Source: Abelmoschus esculentus
Lineage: Eukaryota; Streptophyta; Magnoliopsida; Malvales; Malvaceae
Direction of reading: 5' to 3'
Length of the DNA: 64,000 bases
Assembly: GCA_035048815.1 (NCBI GenBank)
Contig: JAUCBN010000017.1
Coordinates: forward strand, 13,636,936-13,700,935
Part shown: positions 12,655 to 23,730 of the stretch, piece after piece
How the letters are laid out: every line of letters starts with the position of its first letter
Position numbering within the stretch: the stretch's first letter is position 1
The notes under the pieces: generated by a model
What the model saw: only the letters and a program-made list of their open reading frames with translations
Told to the model about the DNA's origin: nothing
The model's database searches: none
Translations under genes and position numbers: made by a program

Positions 12655-12951
12655 TGCAACGGAGGGAAATGATGACCGTTGGAGTCGACCGTTGAAGGAG
12701 GAGTTGGTTGAGTTTTTGAATTGAGAGACGTTAGAATTTAGATTTAATAAAATGGTGCGTTTTGAGGAGGGAGTTAAACGTGGTCGTTTTACATTGTACA
12801 GAGTGGTTATATTCCAGCTTTTGCTGAAGGTTTGGGGCATTGATTGAATGAACGGTTTTGTTCTCTTCTTCATTTCTGTTACTTCCCTCTTTTCTCGTTT
12901 TCTCTCCAATCTTTGCTCTTGTTTCTTTAATTCTGTTTTAGGTTCGTTACA
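12655..12951 (+). repeat. 5' LTR of the Ty3 element
   Basis: Begins TGCAACGGAGGG and ends GGTTCGTTACA. It aligns without gaps over 297 bp to 17701-17997, with about eight substitutions seen by eye. Confidence 0.95.
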
Positions 12952-12986
12952 AGGGTATCTAGAGCCAGGTCGATTCTCGGACGGAG

Positions 12987-15900
12987 ATGGTGGAAACACG
13001 CAGTTAGAGTGCTTGGATGGCTAGAGAAGTTCAGGCTACTGAAGCTATTGGTGTGGGCACTGAGGAAATCCCTGAGTGGAAGCAAGAAACCAACAGGATT
13101 TTAGCTGATGTCTAGCGATTGGAGAATACAATCACTACGCGCTTCCAAGACATGCAGAACACGATGCTGTCAAATTTGCAAAAACTGTTGGAGATCGGTT
13201 TAGGAAAGAAGATCGACACAGAGGCAATGAGAGCGCAACACGAGGGTTTAGTGGGCAGTGGACCTAATAGTCAGGCTACAAATGATGTGTATCAGGAAGG
13301 AAGAACTTCGGTTCAAATGGGTGGTCCAGTGGTTGACATTTCTAAGGAAGTGGCTAAGGTTGAAGAAGAGAGAGTTGCAGTTCAACCGATGAATCTGGCT
13401 TATAAGCTATTATGCCCTCGGTTCGATGGCACAGATTTTTTGGATTGGATCCTGAAGTTGGAATAATATTTCGAAGAAGAGATGATTCCAGATCATGCGA
13501 AGGTGAGAGTGGTGATGTTACATCTTGAAGGGAAGGCTCTACAATGGCACTATTATCTGGTGAAGTCTTATGGGAATGTGAATCAGTTGGAGTGGACAGA
13601 GTATTTGAAACTGTTGCGAGAAAGATTTGCTCCAGGAGGTTGGGATGAACCCTTCGCTGAGTTGGTGGAGCTGCGACAAATGAAATCAGTGGATAAATAT
13701 TATGAAGATTTTATTCAGTTACTCAACCAGGTACAGTTACCAGATGCCTATGTTTTGAGCATTTTTAAAAATCATTTGCGCCTAGAAATCAGTCAAATGG
13801 TGAAACTGTTACAACCTAAGAACTTGATGGAAGCATTCTTATTAGCTAAGCATGTTGAGGCTATGTATTTTCCAGTATCTAAGACAGTTGGAGGAGTAGT
13901 TTCGAGACCAACAATAGCAGGGCCTCAGTTACCTATTATGTCACCTCCTCGAAGTGGGTTTTGCACTGGGAGAACTTTTGGGAGCATGGGGAGTGTTAAT
14001 ACTCCTAAAACTTCGGGGAGTAGTAGCAGTGGGTCGAATGTTGGGAAGGGAGGTGTAACTTCGCTACAGAGGGGATCAGGGAAGTTTCTGTCTCCAGCTG
14101 AGGTTGAAGAGAGGAGAAGGAAAGGATTATGTTTCTGGTGTGCAGCTAAGTACACTCCAGGGCATAAGTGTACGAAGACTCAAATGTATCAAATCGTGGT
14201 GGAGGGAATGGAGGAGGAAATTGAACCTGAAGTCTTTTTGGATTGTGAAGAATTGGGGGATATTGGAGGGAGAGAAGGAAGAAAGGAGGAAAATCCTATG
14301 ATATCGTTGAGTGCTATTTGAGGAGCATCGGATTTAGAGACTATGAGATTGCTGGTTGAGGTAGAAGGGAGACAGTGGGTGGCTTTGGTAGACTCGGGCA
14401 GCACACACAATTTCATAAGTTAAACCTTGGTGAAGAAGTTGAAACTAGCAGTGGATAAGAGAGCTCAAGTGAAGGTAACAGTGGCTAATGGAGACTCATT
14501 TGCTACCATGGGAAGATGCAAGAGTTTAAATTGGGAGGTATAGGGACAATGTTTCAGGTCAGATTTCTTTGTGATTCCCATGAAGAGTTGTGAGATGGTA
14601 CTGGGGATATAGTGGCTTAGCAAGTTGGAAGAATCGAATGGAACTTCTCAAAATTAAGGATGTGCTTCAAATGTGAGGGGAAGAAAGTGGAGCTAAGAGG
14701 AATTAAACCTACTGCCTTATCCCAGATATCTATTAAGGAATGCAATAAGCTAATGAGGGGGAGCTTGAATCCTTTTAATGCTAATATCTGGATGATTAAT
14801 GCTAAGTTGGAAATGGGGAATGAAGATGGTGAACTGGTTGAGGAAATGCAACAATTATTGGGGAAGTTTAATATGGTGTTTGCAGAACCTCAGGGTCTAC
14901 CTCCTGAGAGGAATCATACTCACAAAATTGAGTTGATCGATGAGACTAAGGTCGTAAAAGTGAAGCCATACAGATATCTAACAAATCAGAAAAATGAGAT
15001 AGAGAAATTAGTGGGTGAGTTGCTGGCTTCTAGAGTAATCAGAGACAGCAACAGTGCATTTGCATTTCCTGTGGTGATGATCAAAAAAAAAGATGGAAGT
15101 TGGCGCATGTGTATTGATTATAGAAGGTTGAATCAGGAAACAGTTAAGGACAGTTTCCCAATGCCTGTCATTGAGGAAATGTTAGATGAACTTGGGGGAG
15201 CCAACTATTTCTCAAAGTTGGACTTGCGATCTGGGTACCATCAGATTCGAATGAGGGAATCTGATATGCATAAAACGGCATTTAAAACCCATGAAGGCCA
15301 CTATGAATTTCTAGTGATGCCATTCGGGTTGACAAATACACCTGCTACATTTCAAGGCCTGATGAATAAAGTGTTTAAAGGCCAGTTAAGGAGGTATGTT
15401 CTGGTGTTTTTTGATGACATATTAGTTTATTCTAATGGATGAGAGGCACACTTGAGTCATTTGGAGACTGTTTTGAACATCTTGAAACATAACAGTCTTT
15501 ATGTTAAGAAATCCAAATGCAAGTTTGGAGCAAGGCAGATTGACTATTTGGGGTACACAATTGCTCGAGGCCAGGTAGCTATGGATGAAAGTAAGGTCAA
15601 ATGCATTCTAGATTGGCCAAAGCCAAGGAATGTTAAGGAAGTTAGAGGATTCTTGGGATTGTCTGGTTACTACAGACGATTTGTTAAAGGATATGGGTGT
15701 TTGGCCAAGCCATTAATTGAGTTACTTAAGAAGGATGCTTGGAGGTGGGGTGTAGTGGAAAATGTGGCATTTCAGAAGCTCAAGGAAGCTGTATGTAGTG
15801 CTCATGTGCTTGCCTTGCTTGATTTTTCTAAGGTGTTTATAGTTGACACAGATGTTTCAGACCAAGGGGTGGATGCTGTGTTGGTGCAACAAGGGAGGCC

Positions 15901-17671
15901 TTTGGCCTTTTTCAGTAAGGCCTTGAGGATCAGGTACAAGAGTTTGTCTGTGTACGAAAAGGAAATGATGGCAGTTTTGCTGGCAGTTAAGAAATGGATG
16001 GTATTTCTGGTGGGAAGACACTTTGTGATAAGAACTGACCACCAAAGTCTTAAATTCCTAGCAGAGAATCAAGCCATAACTCCTTTCCAACAGAGGTGGC
16101 TTGTCAAAATGATGGGGATGGACTATGAGGTCTAATACAGAAAGGGTATTAATAATACTGTGGCTGACATGCTTTCCAGGAGACCTGAGGAAGACCAAAC
16201 TGATGTTGGGAGTTACTGTGTGATAGGGGTGAGTCGAATGCAATCAGATATGATGGATCAGATCAAAGGAACATGGGAGAAGGACTCCAGGTTACAAAAA
16301 ATAATTGTTGAATTAAAGGAAGGGACCTCGAGGTATCACAAATATAGTTGGGATGGTGAAATTTTGAAAAGGAAAGGGAAGATTGTGGTTGGAGCAGATG
16401 ACTCTGTTCGAGCTGAATTACTTAAGTATTTTCATGGTAGTGCCATTGGAGGCCATTCAGGAGTCCACTCCACCACCAAGAAACTGTCTTCTATAATCTA
16501 TTGGAAGGGGCTTCAGAAGGATGTAAAGGGATTTGTGAGAGAATGCCAAGTGTGTCAACGAAACAAAGGAGATTTGAACCATCCGAGGGGGTTGTTACAA
16601 CCTCTCCCTATTCCTGGAAGTATTTGGAGCTCCATAAGTATGGACTTTATAGAGGGGTTGCCTTTGTCAAGGAGAAAGAATTGTATTTTGGTAGTTGTGG
16701 ATAGACTAACCAAATATGCACACTTTCTGTCTTTGGTTCATCCTTTCTCAGCTAAGGATGTAGCCCAAGTATTCCTTGAAGATATTTATAGGTTGCATGG
16801 ATTGCCAGAAGAGATCATTTGTGACAGGGATAGGGTGTTCATGAGTCAATTCTGGAAGGAAATCATGCATAAAATGGGTGTCACGGTGAAAGCTTCCACT
16901 GCCTATCACCCACAAACTGATGGGCAGACAGAACGTGTTAACCAGTGTCTTGAGACATATCTGAGGTGTATGTCAGGAGAACGACCCAAGGACTGGGATG
17001 AGTGGTTGCATCTGGCTGAGAGATGGTACAACTCTAGTTTCCATTCTTCCATCCAGACGACTCCCCATGAAGCTTTGTATGGGCAAGCACCACCTATGCA
17101 CGTTCCCTATATACCTGGTGAGTCGAAGGTGGCAGCTGTGGACAGAAGCCTGCAACACAGAGAGGCAGCTTTGAAACTGCTTAAATTTCATTTGCAAAGG
17201 GCTCGAGATCGTATGAAGAATCAAGCTGATAAAAAGAGGACAGAATGTGAGTACCAGATAGGGGATTGAGTGTTTCTACGACTGCAACCATACCGCCAAC
17301 AATCTGTGGTTGGGAGAGTTAACCAAAAATTAGCTCCAAAATGGTTCGGGCCTTTCCAGATTATGAGTAGGATTGGAGAGGTTGCTTATAAGTTGCATCT
17401 GCCAGACAATTCGAGAGTTCACCCTGTTTTCCATGTTTCACAACTTAAGAAACGGGTAGGAACTCATTTGGTCCAGGAAGAACTACCGGTCATGGATCCA
17501 ACAGGTTGCATCAGTAAGGAACCTGTTCGAATTTTGGACAAGAGGATTGAGAAGAAAGATTTTCGTGCTGTTACAGAAGTCTTGGTGGAGTGGTCCAATT
17601 CCTTCCCTGATGATGTCACTTGGGAGGTTTTGCATTTGTTGCAGCAGCGGTTTCCGAATTTCCATCCTTGA
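12987..17671 (+). pseudogene. Decayed Ty3 gag-pol polyprotein gene
   Basis: Starts at ATG 12987. Gag (to about 14200) ends in a zinc-knuckle-like CFWCAAKYTPGHKC. The protease keeps ALVDSGSTHNFI (about 14380-14418). RT keeps the PFGLTNTPATFQ block and VFFDDILVYS, where FFDD stands for the more usual F-[IL]-DD. RNase H and integrase follow, with an HH-CC finger (HSGVHS... CQVCQRNKGD) and YHPQTDGQTERVNQ. The tail ends in a chromodomain-like VLVEWSNSFPDDVTWE. In-frame stops lie at 13005, 13113, 13464, 14319, 14421, 14541, 14610, 15440, 16133 and 17267. A one-base frameshift falls near 14625-14632. It cannot make a functional polyprotein. Confidence 0.93.
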
Positions 17672-17700
17672 AGACAAAGATGTTGTCGAGGAGGGGGTAT

Positions 17701-17997
17701 TGCAACGGAGGGAAATGATGACCGTTGGAGTCGACCGTTGAAGGAGGAGTTGGTTGAGTTTTTGAATTGAGAGACGTTAGAATTTAGTTTTAATAAAACG
17801 GTGCGTTTTGAGGAGGGAATTAAACGTGGTCGTTTTACATTGTACAGGGTGGTTATATTTCAGCTTTTGCTGAAGGTTTGGGGCATTGATTGAATGGACT
17901 GTTTTGTTCTCTTCTTCATTTCTGTTACTCCCCTCTTTTCTCGTTTTCTCTCCAATCTTTGCTCTTGTTTCTTTAATTCTGTTTTAGGTTCGTTACA
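17701..17997 (+). repeat. 3' LTR of the Ty3 element
   Basis: Same length as the 5' LTR, beginning TGCAACGGAGGG and ending CGTTACA, followed by the ATTTG target duplication. Confidence 0.95.
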
Positions 17998-19470
17998 ATT
18001 TGCGTCCTTTTTGGTTGTATTCATGTGTGATTTTGATATGGTTCCCTGGTTTGCTGAAAGTTTCTGAACATTGCTATTTTCGGTTTATTTTTTGACAAGC
18101 TGCAGCATCCTTGTTTTGACATTTGTGGTTTGTTCTTGTGCGAGATGTCGATCGGAGGGAGTTGCTGATGGCTCGGGCGAACGGATGACCGTTGATTTTG
18201 TCGACGACGGTGATCGGAAGAGTTGAAGGAGTGTCGGGATTCGAACGGTCATCATCTGGGAAACGAAGAGGCATGCGTGCGCTGCACGCGCGCGTGAAGC
18301 ATGTGAATGGTTGACGCGTGGGCGCGTGTCAAGTCCAGAAGATTCTCCTTCTTCGATCTCGACCATTGGATCGAACCTCAGATCCAACTGTTCATGATGA
18401 GCTACGCATGAAGAAAGGGCAGCATCAGATTAGGGTTCCTGGTTTGGTTAATTATTTGGGCCTAACGAGTTTGGGCTTTGTAATATTTATTTATTGGGTT
18501 TTGTAATTTTTATTTATGTATTGGGCTTGTGTATATAGACTGATTTTAAGAAAATTGGGTTTTATAAGAGATGTAAATGGACTTTAATAATTAAAAAGGT
18601 GGGCTGCTATTTATTTAATGTTTGGGTTCTGTTTATTTAGTTATTTAATAATAATAATAAATATATAATATAAATAATAAAAAAAAATGAAGGAGAAGAC
18701 CGAAAGTTAATAATAATATAATAATATCAACAACATAAATGTGCTAATAAACGAAAAGAAGTTAACATATAATAATAATATTTTTATTTGATTTTTTCTT
18801 TTTAATAAACAAAATATCATATTAGTCTAATAATATCAATAACAATATTTTTTGATTTTTGAAAGAAAATAATTTATATTTATTTTTTACAAAGTTAAAC
18901 GAAAATAAAATAAAATATATAATACGGTAATATTTTTGTGATTTTTGAATAGAAGCATATGAAGTAATTTTTTTGGTTTTTTTGTTTTAATGACAACAAA
19001 ATAAAATCAAAATGAAACCAAAATTTACAAAGGAAATAATATTTTTTTGCATTTTTGAATTAATTATTACAAGTCCATTAATCAAAGTAAAATGAAAATT
19101 AAAACCGGGTTTAGAGTCCCAAATAAATTTAATGATTATAAAGTGGCCTCACGTCACTCTTACATAGATGACTTATGTTGCTCGACGCACCGAAACACAC
19201 AATGATCATTGAAAACTTTTGCTTAGTCTATCTCATTTTGATCATTGCTTAAGTAGAGTTTTTTTTTCATATAACACTTTCATTTTTCATGGAATTTAAT
19301 CTCATTCGTTTAAATATTTTTTCAATTTTATTTCGATTTTCCTCTTTGGTTAGTGTATCCACAATATTAACATTTTATTTATCCCAAATCAATTTGCATC
19401 CATCAACTCGATTTGTTCAGCCGTCTAAACAATCTCGTCAACTCCTAGGATCAAAATTTGGGACGTTACA

Positions 19471-21654
19471 GAATGGTTCATTCACATCTTTTTGACGACG
19501 AGGTGTAAGGTCCAATAATGACAATTATGGTCGATTGTAGATGAATCGATGGTCAGAGAGAATGAATTTAGAGATTTAATTTTTTATAAGAAATTAAGGA
19601 TTTTGTTTTTTTAATAAAATTATAGATTCATTATTTAAAAATAATAAAATAATAAAAATAAGCCATGCCATATTCTGATTGGATAATAGTTTTTTAAAGA
19701 CCATGATAAAAAACTTGATTTGAGGAACGAAAAAAATTAGGACCCAATTTAATCCTAGAAAAACGTTCAACACCAACCTAAACAAAAAGATATAGGTTGA
19801 TCAATAGACACCTTTATGATAGTTAAGCCTAATTAATTGATAATTGATTAAGTTAGCGTGGAAATTACGTTTAATAGCAAAATTCTTTGAAATCTAAATG
19901 AAAAAAATATAAACATAATCTACGGCATAACCCACTGAATTTGACTGTTAATATGACTGAAATTTCCGTGGTCCATAATCTACGGCACGAACTAATAACT
20001 TGCATTCCATGTTAGAAAATTAGGTCGGTCAAGCCCAGCCAGACACGGCAACAACAGTAATCTAGTAATTGCAACGACAAGGGGATAAAAACACGTAGAG
20101 TGGTGTCTGAATTGCAGAAACTTTCTTGCTGGAAACACAGAGTCCGATGGTTCTTATTTCTTCACAGGTTTTGGATAGAGTTAGCGGAGAATTGAATAAA
20201 TTAAGATTTATTAATTAATCGAGTGATTAAAGAGATTCATGTTATGTTATTTTATGTGAGTTTAAATTATGATAATTCATGTTTATTTTACTATTTATGT
20301 TCGTGATTTATAACTCTCTCTTAATAATATTTTTTTTTAAAGTTCAAAAATGAATTCTCCAATTGAAAGTGAAATATGCCTTTCATTGCGCGGAACATCT
20401 GCTAGTCATGAGTTTAAGTTAAAAAATTTTGGTTCTTCGAATCGAAACCAAATTCTAATTTTATTTCTTTAGAATATTTATAACATAAATATAATTATTC
20501 AATATAGTAAAAATAATATATAAAAAATATTATTTTTTTTATTTATTTGAAAAAATATTTATAAAGAAATATTTATAAAAAGATTGAGACTTTTCCATAT
20601 CAAATTATTTTATTTATTTATTCGAATATTTTGGATTATAGTTGTTTTGAACGAAGCTTACTCTAAATTTAAATCATTTTTAAATTAAAATTAAACATTA
20701 AAGTGATTAATATTTTATGATCGAATCTAATTAGATTTAATTCTGGATTAATTGAGGTGAGGTAAGCAACTATTGGTGAATGTGATAGTAATATTGTATG
20801 AGCAAAAATCTTCTGCCTCTTTTTCATGTCTCCATTTGTGCTTCTTTGTTATGTTACTAAAAATTTAAATTTTAAACCCTAACTCATATTTTTAATATCC
20901 TAAACCTTAAACTCTATACCTAAAAAATACACCTTACCCCTAATTCCCTATACTCTAACCTAAAACCCTATACCCTAAACCCTCTAATTTAAAATGGGGC
21001 ATAAATAGGGCATGTGAAAGGGCAGATGATTTGGACTCACATTGTATGTGAAACGCATGTCAATTGCATGCACTGAAATTGTAAAATTCAGGTGAATATG
21101 TCATGTAATTTCCGGTTTTTAAAGCTTCGTTATGACTAATTCAGACTGATCCACATCATATATTTAATTTTAGTGGATAAATCTCTCAACAATGTTTTTT
21201 TTCATACTAAAACATAAAGAAAGCTAATATAAAACATAAACAAGATATAAAAATATAAAAAATATCAATTAATCCAATTTTATTATCAAAGTTGATAAAT
21301 GAAATCCCTTTTCGGAGACTTTTTCACTGAAAATAAGTGTGCGACACGACTCGGTCAAGATTAATGAGAGTGAAATCCTCAAAACTAGAAGAACAATAAA
21401 AAATTGATCAATAAAGATGCTACAAACAAAATATATAAAAAATTAACGTAAAAAATCGTATCAAATTACACATATAAAAAAATCAAGGTAATAAAACAAA
21501 ATGTTAACAAATCGAACAAGATGTTCAACTTGATGATCAGATGAGATCCGTCACCCAATAAAAAAATCAAAAATTTTAAAATAATAATAGTAAAATGTAA
21601 CATTTGGGTAGGGGGATTATAAATAAACCAAGGTGGTGTATTAAATTTAATCAA
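19471..21654. other. AT-rich intergenic DNA with a telomere-like patch
   Basis: Mostly AT-rich with no convincing gene. At about 20868-20995 there is a degenerate array of 'ccctaaac/cctataccc' words that closely resembles 61235-61375. The last 200 bases probably include the 3' UTR of the LIM gene. Confidence 0.4.
20868..20995. repeat. Degenerate telomere-like CCCTAAA words, copy A
   Basis: Irregular runs such as 'taaaccctaac', 'cctaaaccttaaac', 'taccctaaaccctctaattt'. The same succession of words and the same downstream context ('acataaata... catgaaag') recur at 61235-61400. This suggests a dispersed element containing the motif rather than a true telomere. Confidence 0.6.
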
Positions 21655-22682
21655 TCAAGATTTATCTTCGGAGTCATCTTGATCCGCTTGGCTTTCAGCA
21701 TTCCCCTGAGATAAAGAGCTACTATTTCTCTTGTGGGAAGCTGCCTGGAGAACATGTGCGTAATTCCCTTTCACCATGAACAGCTGAGCAAAATGGTGCT
21801 TGCAATACAGGACCCCGTCGAGAGCCGCATACGACGAGTGTGTCAAAGCGCACCCTCCGTGGGCGCACCTAAAGCACGACTTGTGGTAACATTCACCTTC
21901 CATCGACATCTATATCGACGACGACATGCCATTATCAGTGAATTACAATGCGAATTCGAGAGAGCTTTAAAATTTACAGATGTGTATACGAACCTTCTCC
22001 AATGGATACACCGTCTTGTGGCACGCCGCACACTTGTCTTGGGTTCCACAGAACACGGATGAAAGTCTGTTCGGAGTCTTGGTCTAATAAAAGACAATGG
22101 AGAACTTGTGTCATTGGTATAGGGTTAGGGAAACTTCCTATGCATTGTCTGTAATGAAAGGGAAAGAAAACATACATATTCACTGTTCTTCTCCTTTGCT
22201 GCAGAAGTGATCATCAAGCAAATTAAGTCAGGTTATCGTTCGAATCGATGGATATAAATATTTAAACTAGTAGAAATGGACCAAGACCGGACCAAAAACG
22301 AGTCTGTCCAATGTTTTGGACATAGGGTTCTAAGAAAGAAGACATATTTTTTTCCTTACATGATTGAAAATTCTTGCTGAAATTTCCAGATTCCTTGAAT
22401 AGTTGTTCGAAATGCGTCCTGCAGTAAAGGACTCCATCCATGGAGGAATAGGTATTCATCTGCCAAAGGACAGGACACATTTTGGTCAATTCCATGCCAA
22501 ACAAGGAAAAAGAGAACTCGTAAAAATGTTAAAAAGAAGACATATACCACAAGGTTTCCTTTGCAATGAGTGCATTTGAAGCAAGTTTTATGGTAAGGAA
22601 CTCCTTCAAGGGTCATCATATCCACAACATGAACAGTCTTGTCGCAAGCCTTGCATTTGTCTAATGTTCCCGTGAATGCCAT
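21655..22682 (-). CDS. PLIM2: Two-LIM-domain actin-binding protein, PLIM2 type
   Basis: Five exons on the minus strand: 22682-22548, 22459-22360, a 23-nt micro-exon 22198-22176, 22083-21994 and 21909-21655. All introns are GT-AG and phases join, giving 200 residues. LIM1 starts at MAFTGTLDKCKACDKTV with zinc ligands C10, C13, H31 and C34 onward. The linker KTPNRLSSVFCGTQDKC leads into LIM2 (C104, C107 and following, ending in HHFAQLF). The MAFTGTLDKC start, FCGTQDKCAAC and GNYAHVLQAA match PLIM2 proteins, which bind and bundle actin filaments, mainly in pollen; WLIM proteins differ at these places. The acidic C-terminal tail (QADQDDSEDKS) is also PLIM-like. Expression in pollen is inferred from the family only. 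Confidence 0.92.
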
Positions 22683-23363
22683 TTTGTTTTGTCAGAAACT
22701 CTTTTGAATGTTATTTTTTAAAAAAACAATGCACTGCACTGCAATATGTCCGAGGAACAAGGAGAATGTTGGACAAGAAAGCAAGCTTGGCCTGATATTA
22801 ATTAACAGTACCCTTTGGTTTGTTTATAAAACAGTGATTGGATGTGGGAAATTTTGGACGTGAATGTCCTGTAGAAGTGGAGAGAAACTAGGCTCCTGTT
22901 TCTTGACCGCCTAATTTGGATGAGGCAAGGCAAGGCAAGCATTCTCTTTCTCTATAACTAGTTATATATTTTTTATCAAACAAAATCAACTAATATTACA
23001 TGAGGATTAATAGTTAATGTATCGTCAATAAAAAATTTTCTCCTCAAACGATTTTTTAAAGTTATAATATGTACCTTTTAAGGGCTCTAAATAACAACCC
23101 TTAAATTCTACCTACTAAATTTTAAATCAGAAATTTTATTACCATCTTATAGAGAAATAGAATGCTTGCCTCCCTTTCTAAAGTTTCTACCTATTAAAAT
23201 TAGTTTTAATTCATGATCGTTGGATGACTATATTAGAGGAAGAGTTTTATTCTTCTTCCGTCTTCTAATTCGTTTTCTTCATGTCTCTAGAAGTAGCTGG
23301 AATGTCTCTGAAAGCAGCTCGAGATAACCGTTGGTTTCTTCGTTCAGGTTGTTATCCCAAGTT
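22683..23363. promoter_or_regulatory. Upstream flank of PLIM2, then AT-rich DNA
   Basis: On the minus strand a TATA-box-like TATAAAC lies at 22828-22822, about 140 bases before the LIM start codon, suggesting the core promoter. From about 23000 to 23360 the DNA is AT-rich and leads into the copia LTR. Confidence 0.45.
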
Positions 23364-23730
23364 TGTTAGCTGTTAGCTTCCAGGTAGTTATAACCAGTTG
23401 CTTTTTCCAGTAGCAATTTGATTCATATCCTGGCTATATAAACCACATATGTGGCAGTGGCAAGTATTTTTGGATTTTCATTACTTAGCCTACATGATAA
23501 AATTCCATCTACTCCCTCTCTTCCATTCACACGTATTCTCCATCTTCTTCAGTTAGGGTTTGTCTTTCTTGTTTTTGCTCAGCTAACAAACCTATTGCAT
23601 CACGATGTCTCACTCGCAGGTCACCGGAGCTACGTCAACATGGTATCAGAGCTAGACGGTCCGGCCGTCGTACACCGGGAACTGTCATTGGTTGATCTTG
23701 TTGTCTCTCTAGTCCTGTTGAAAGAAGAAA

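Larger units (their letters stand above)
12655..17997 (+). mobile_element. Ty3/gypsy LTR retrotransposon, chromovirus (Reina-like), complete structure
   Basis: Full structure of 5,343 bp: 297-bp LTRs at both ends, a degraded primer-binding site just inside the 5' LTR ('gtatctagagccagg', related to initiator Met tRNA), gag, protease, RT, RNase H, integrase and a chromodomain-like tail, then a purine-rich tract (17686-17698) before the 3' LTR. ATTTG flanks both sides (12650-12654 and 17998-18002) as a perfect 5-bp target duplication. The order RT-RNase H-integrase is Ty3 type. Small size, short LTRs and the chromodomain tail suggest the Reina lineage; this lineage call is inference. By hand the LTRs differ at about eight sites, a moderately young insertion. 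All reading frames are disabled. Confidence 0.95.
10805..19470. mobile_element. Old TG...CA element, interrupted by the Ty3 element
   Basis: The left edge TGTAGTAACCCGTTAAAAC and right edge GGGACGTTACA resemble the edges of the better-preserved element at 51931-53802 (TGTCGCGACCGTTTTAAAA and GAGTATTACA). Both carry near the left end a block with 'ttcgggagtcg.ttacg' followed by 'aaaattggtacctt' (here 11120-11182). Without the nested Ty3 insertion it would be about 3.3 kb. The flanking 5-mers AAGTG and GAATG match at only three positions, so the borders are inferred. It contains non-coding sequence plus a GC-rich patch at 12085-12101. It could be a solo LTR or a non-autonomous LTR element. Confidence 0.45.

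Noticed and set aside
18074..18387. Open frames just after the Ty3 element
   Set aside because: They belong to the GC-richer part of the older repeat and show no protein similarity I can name.
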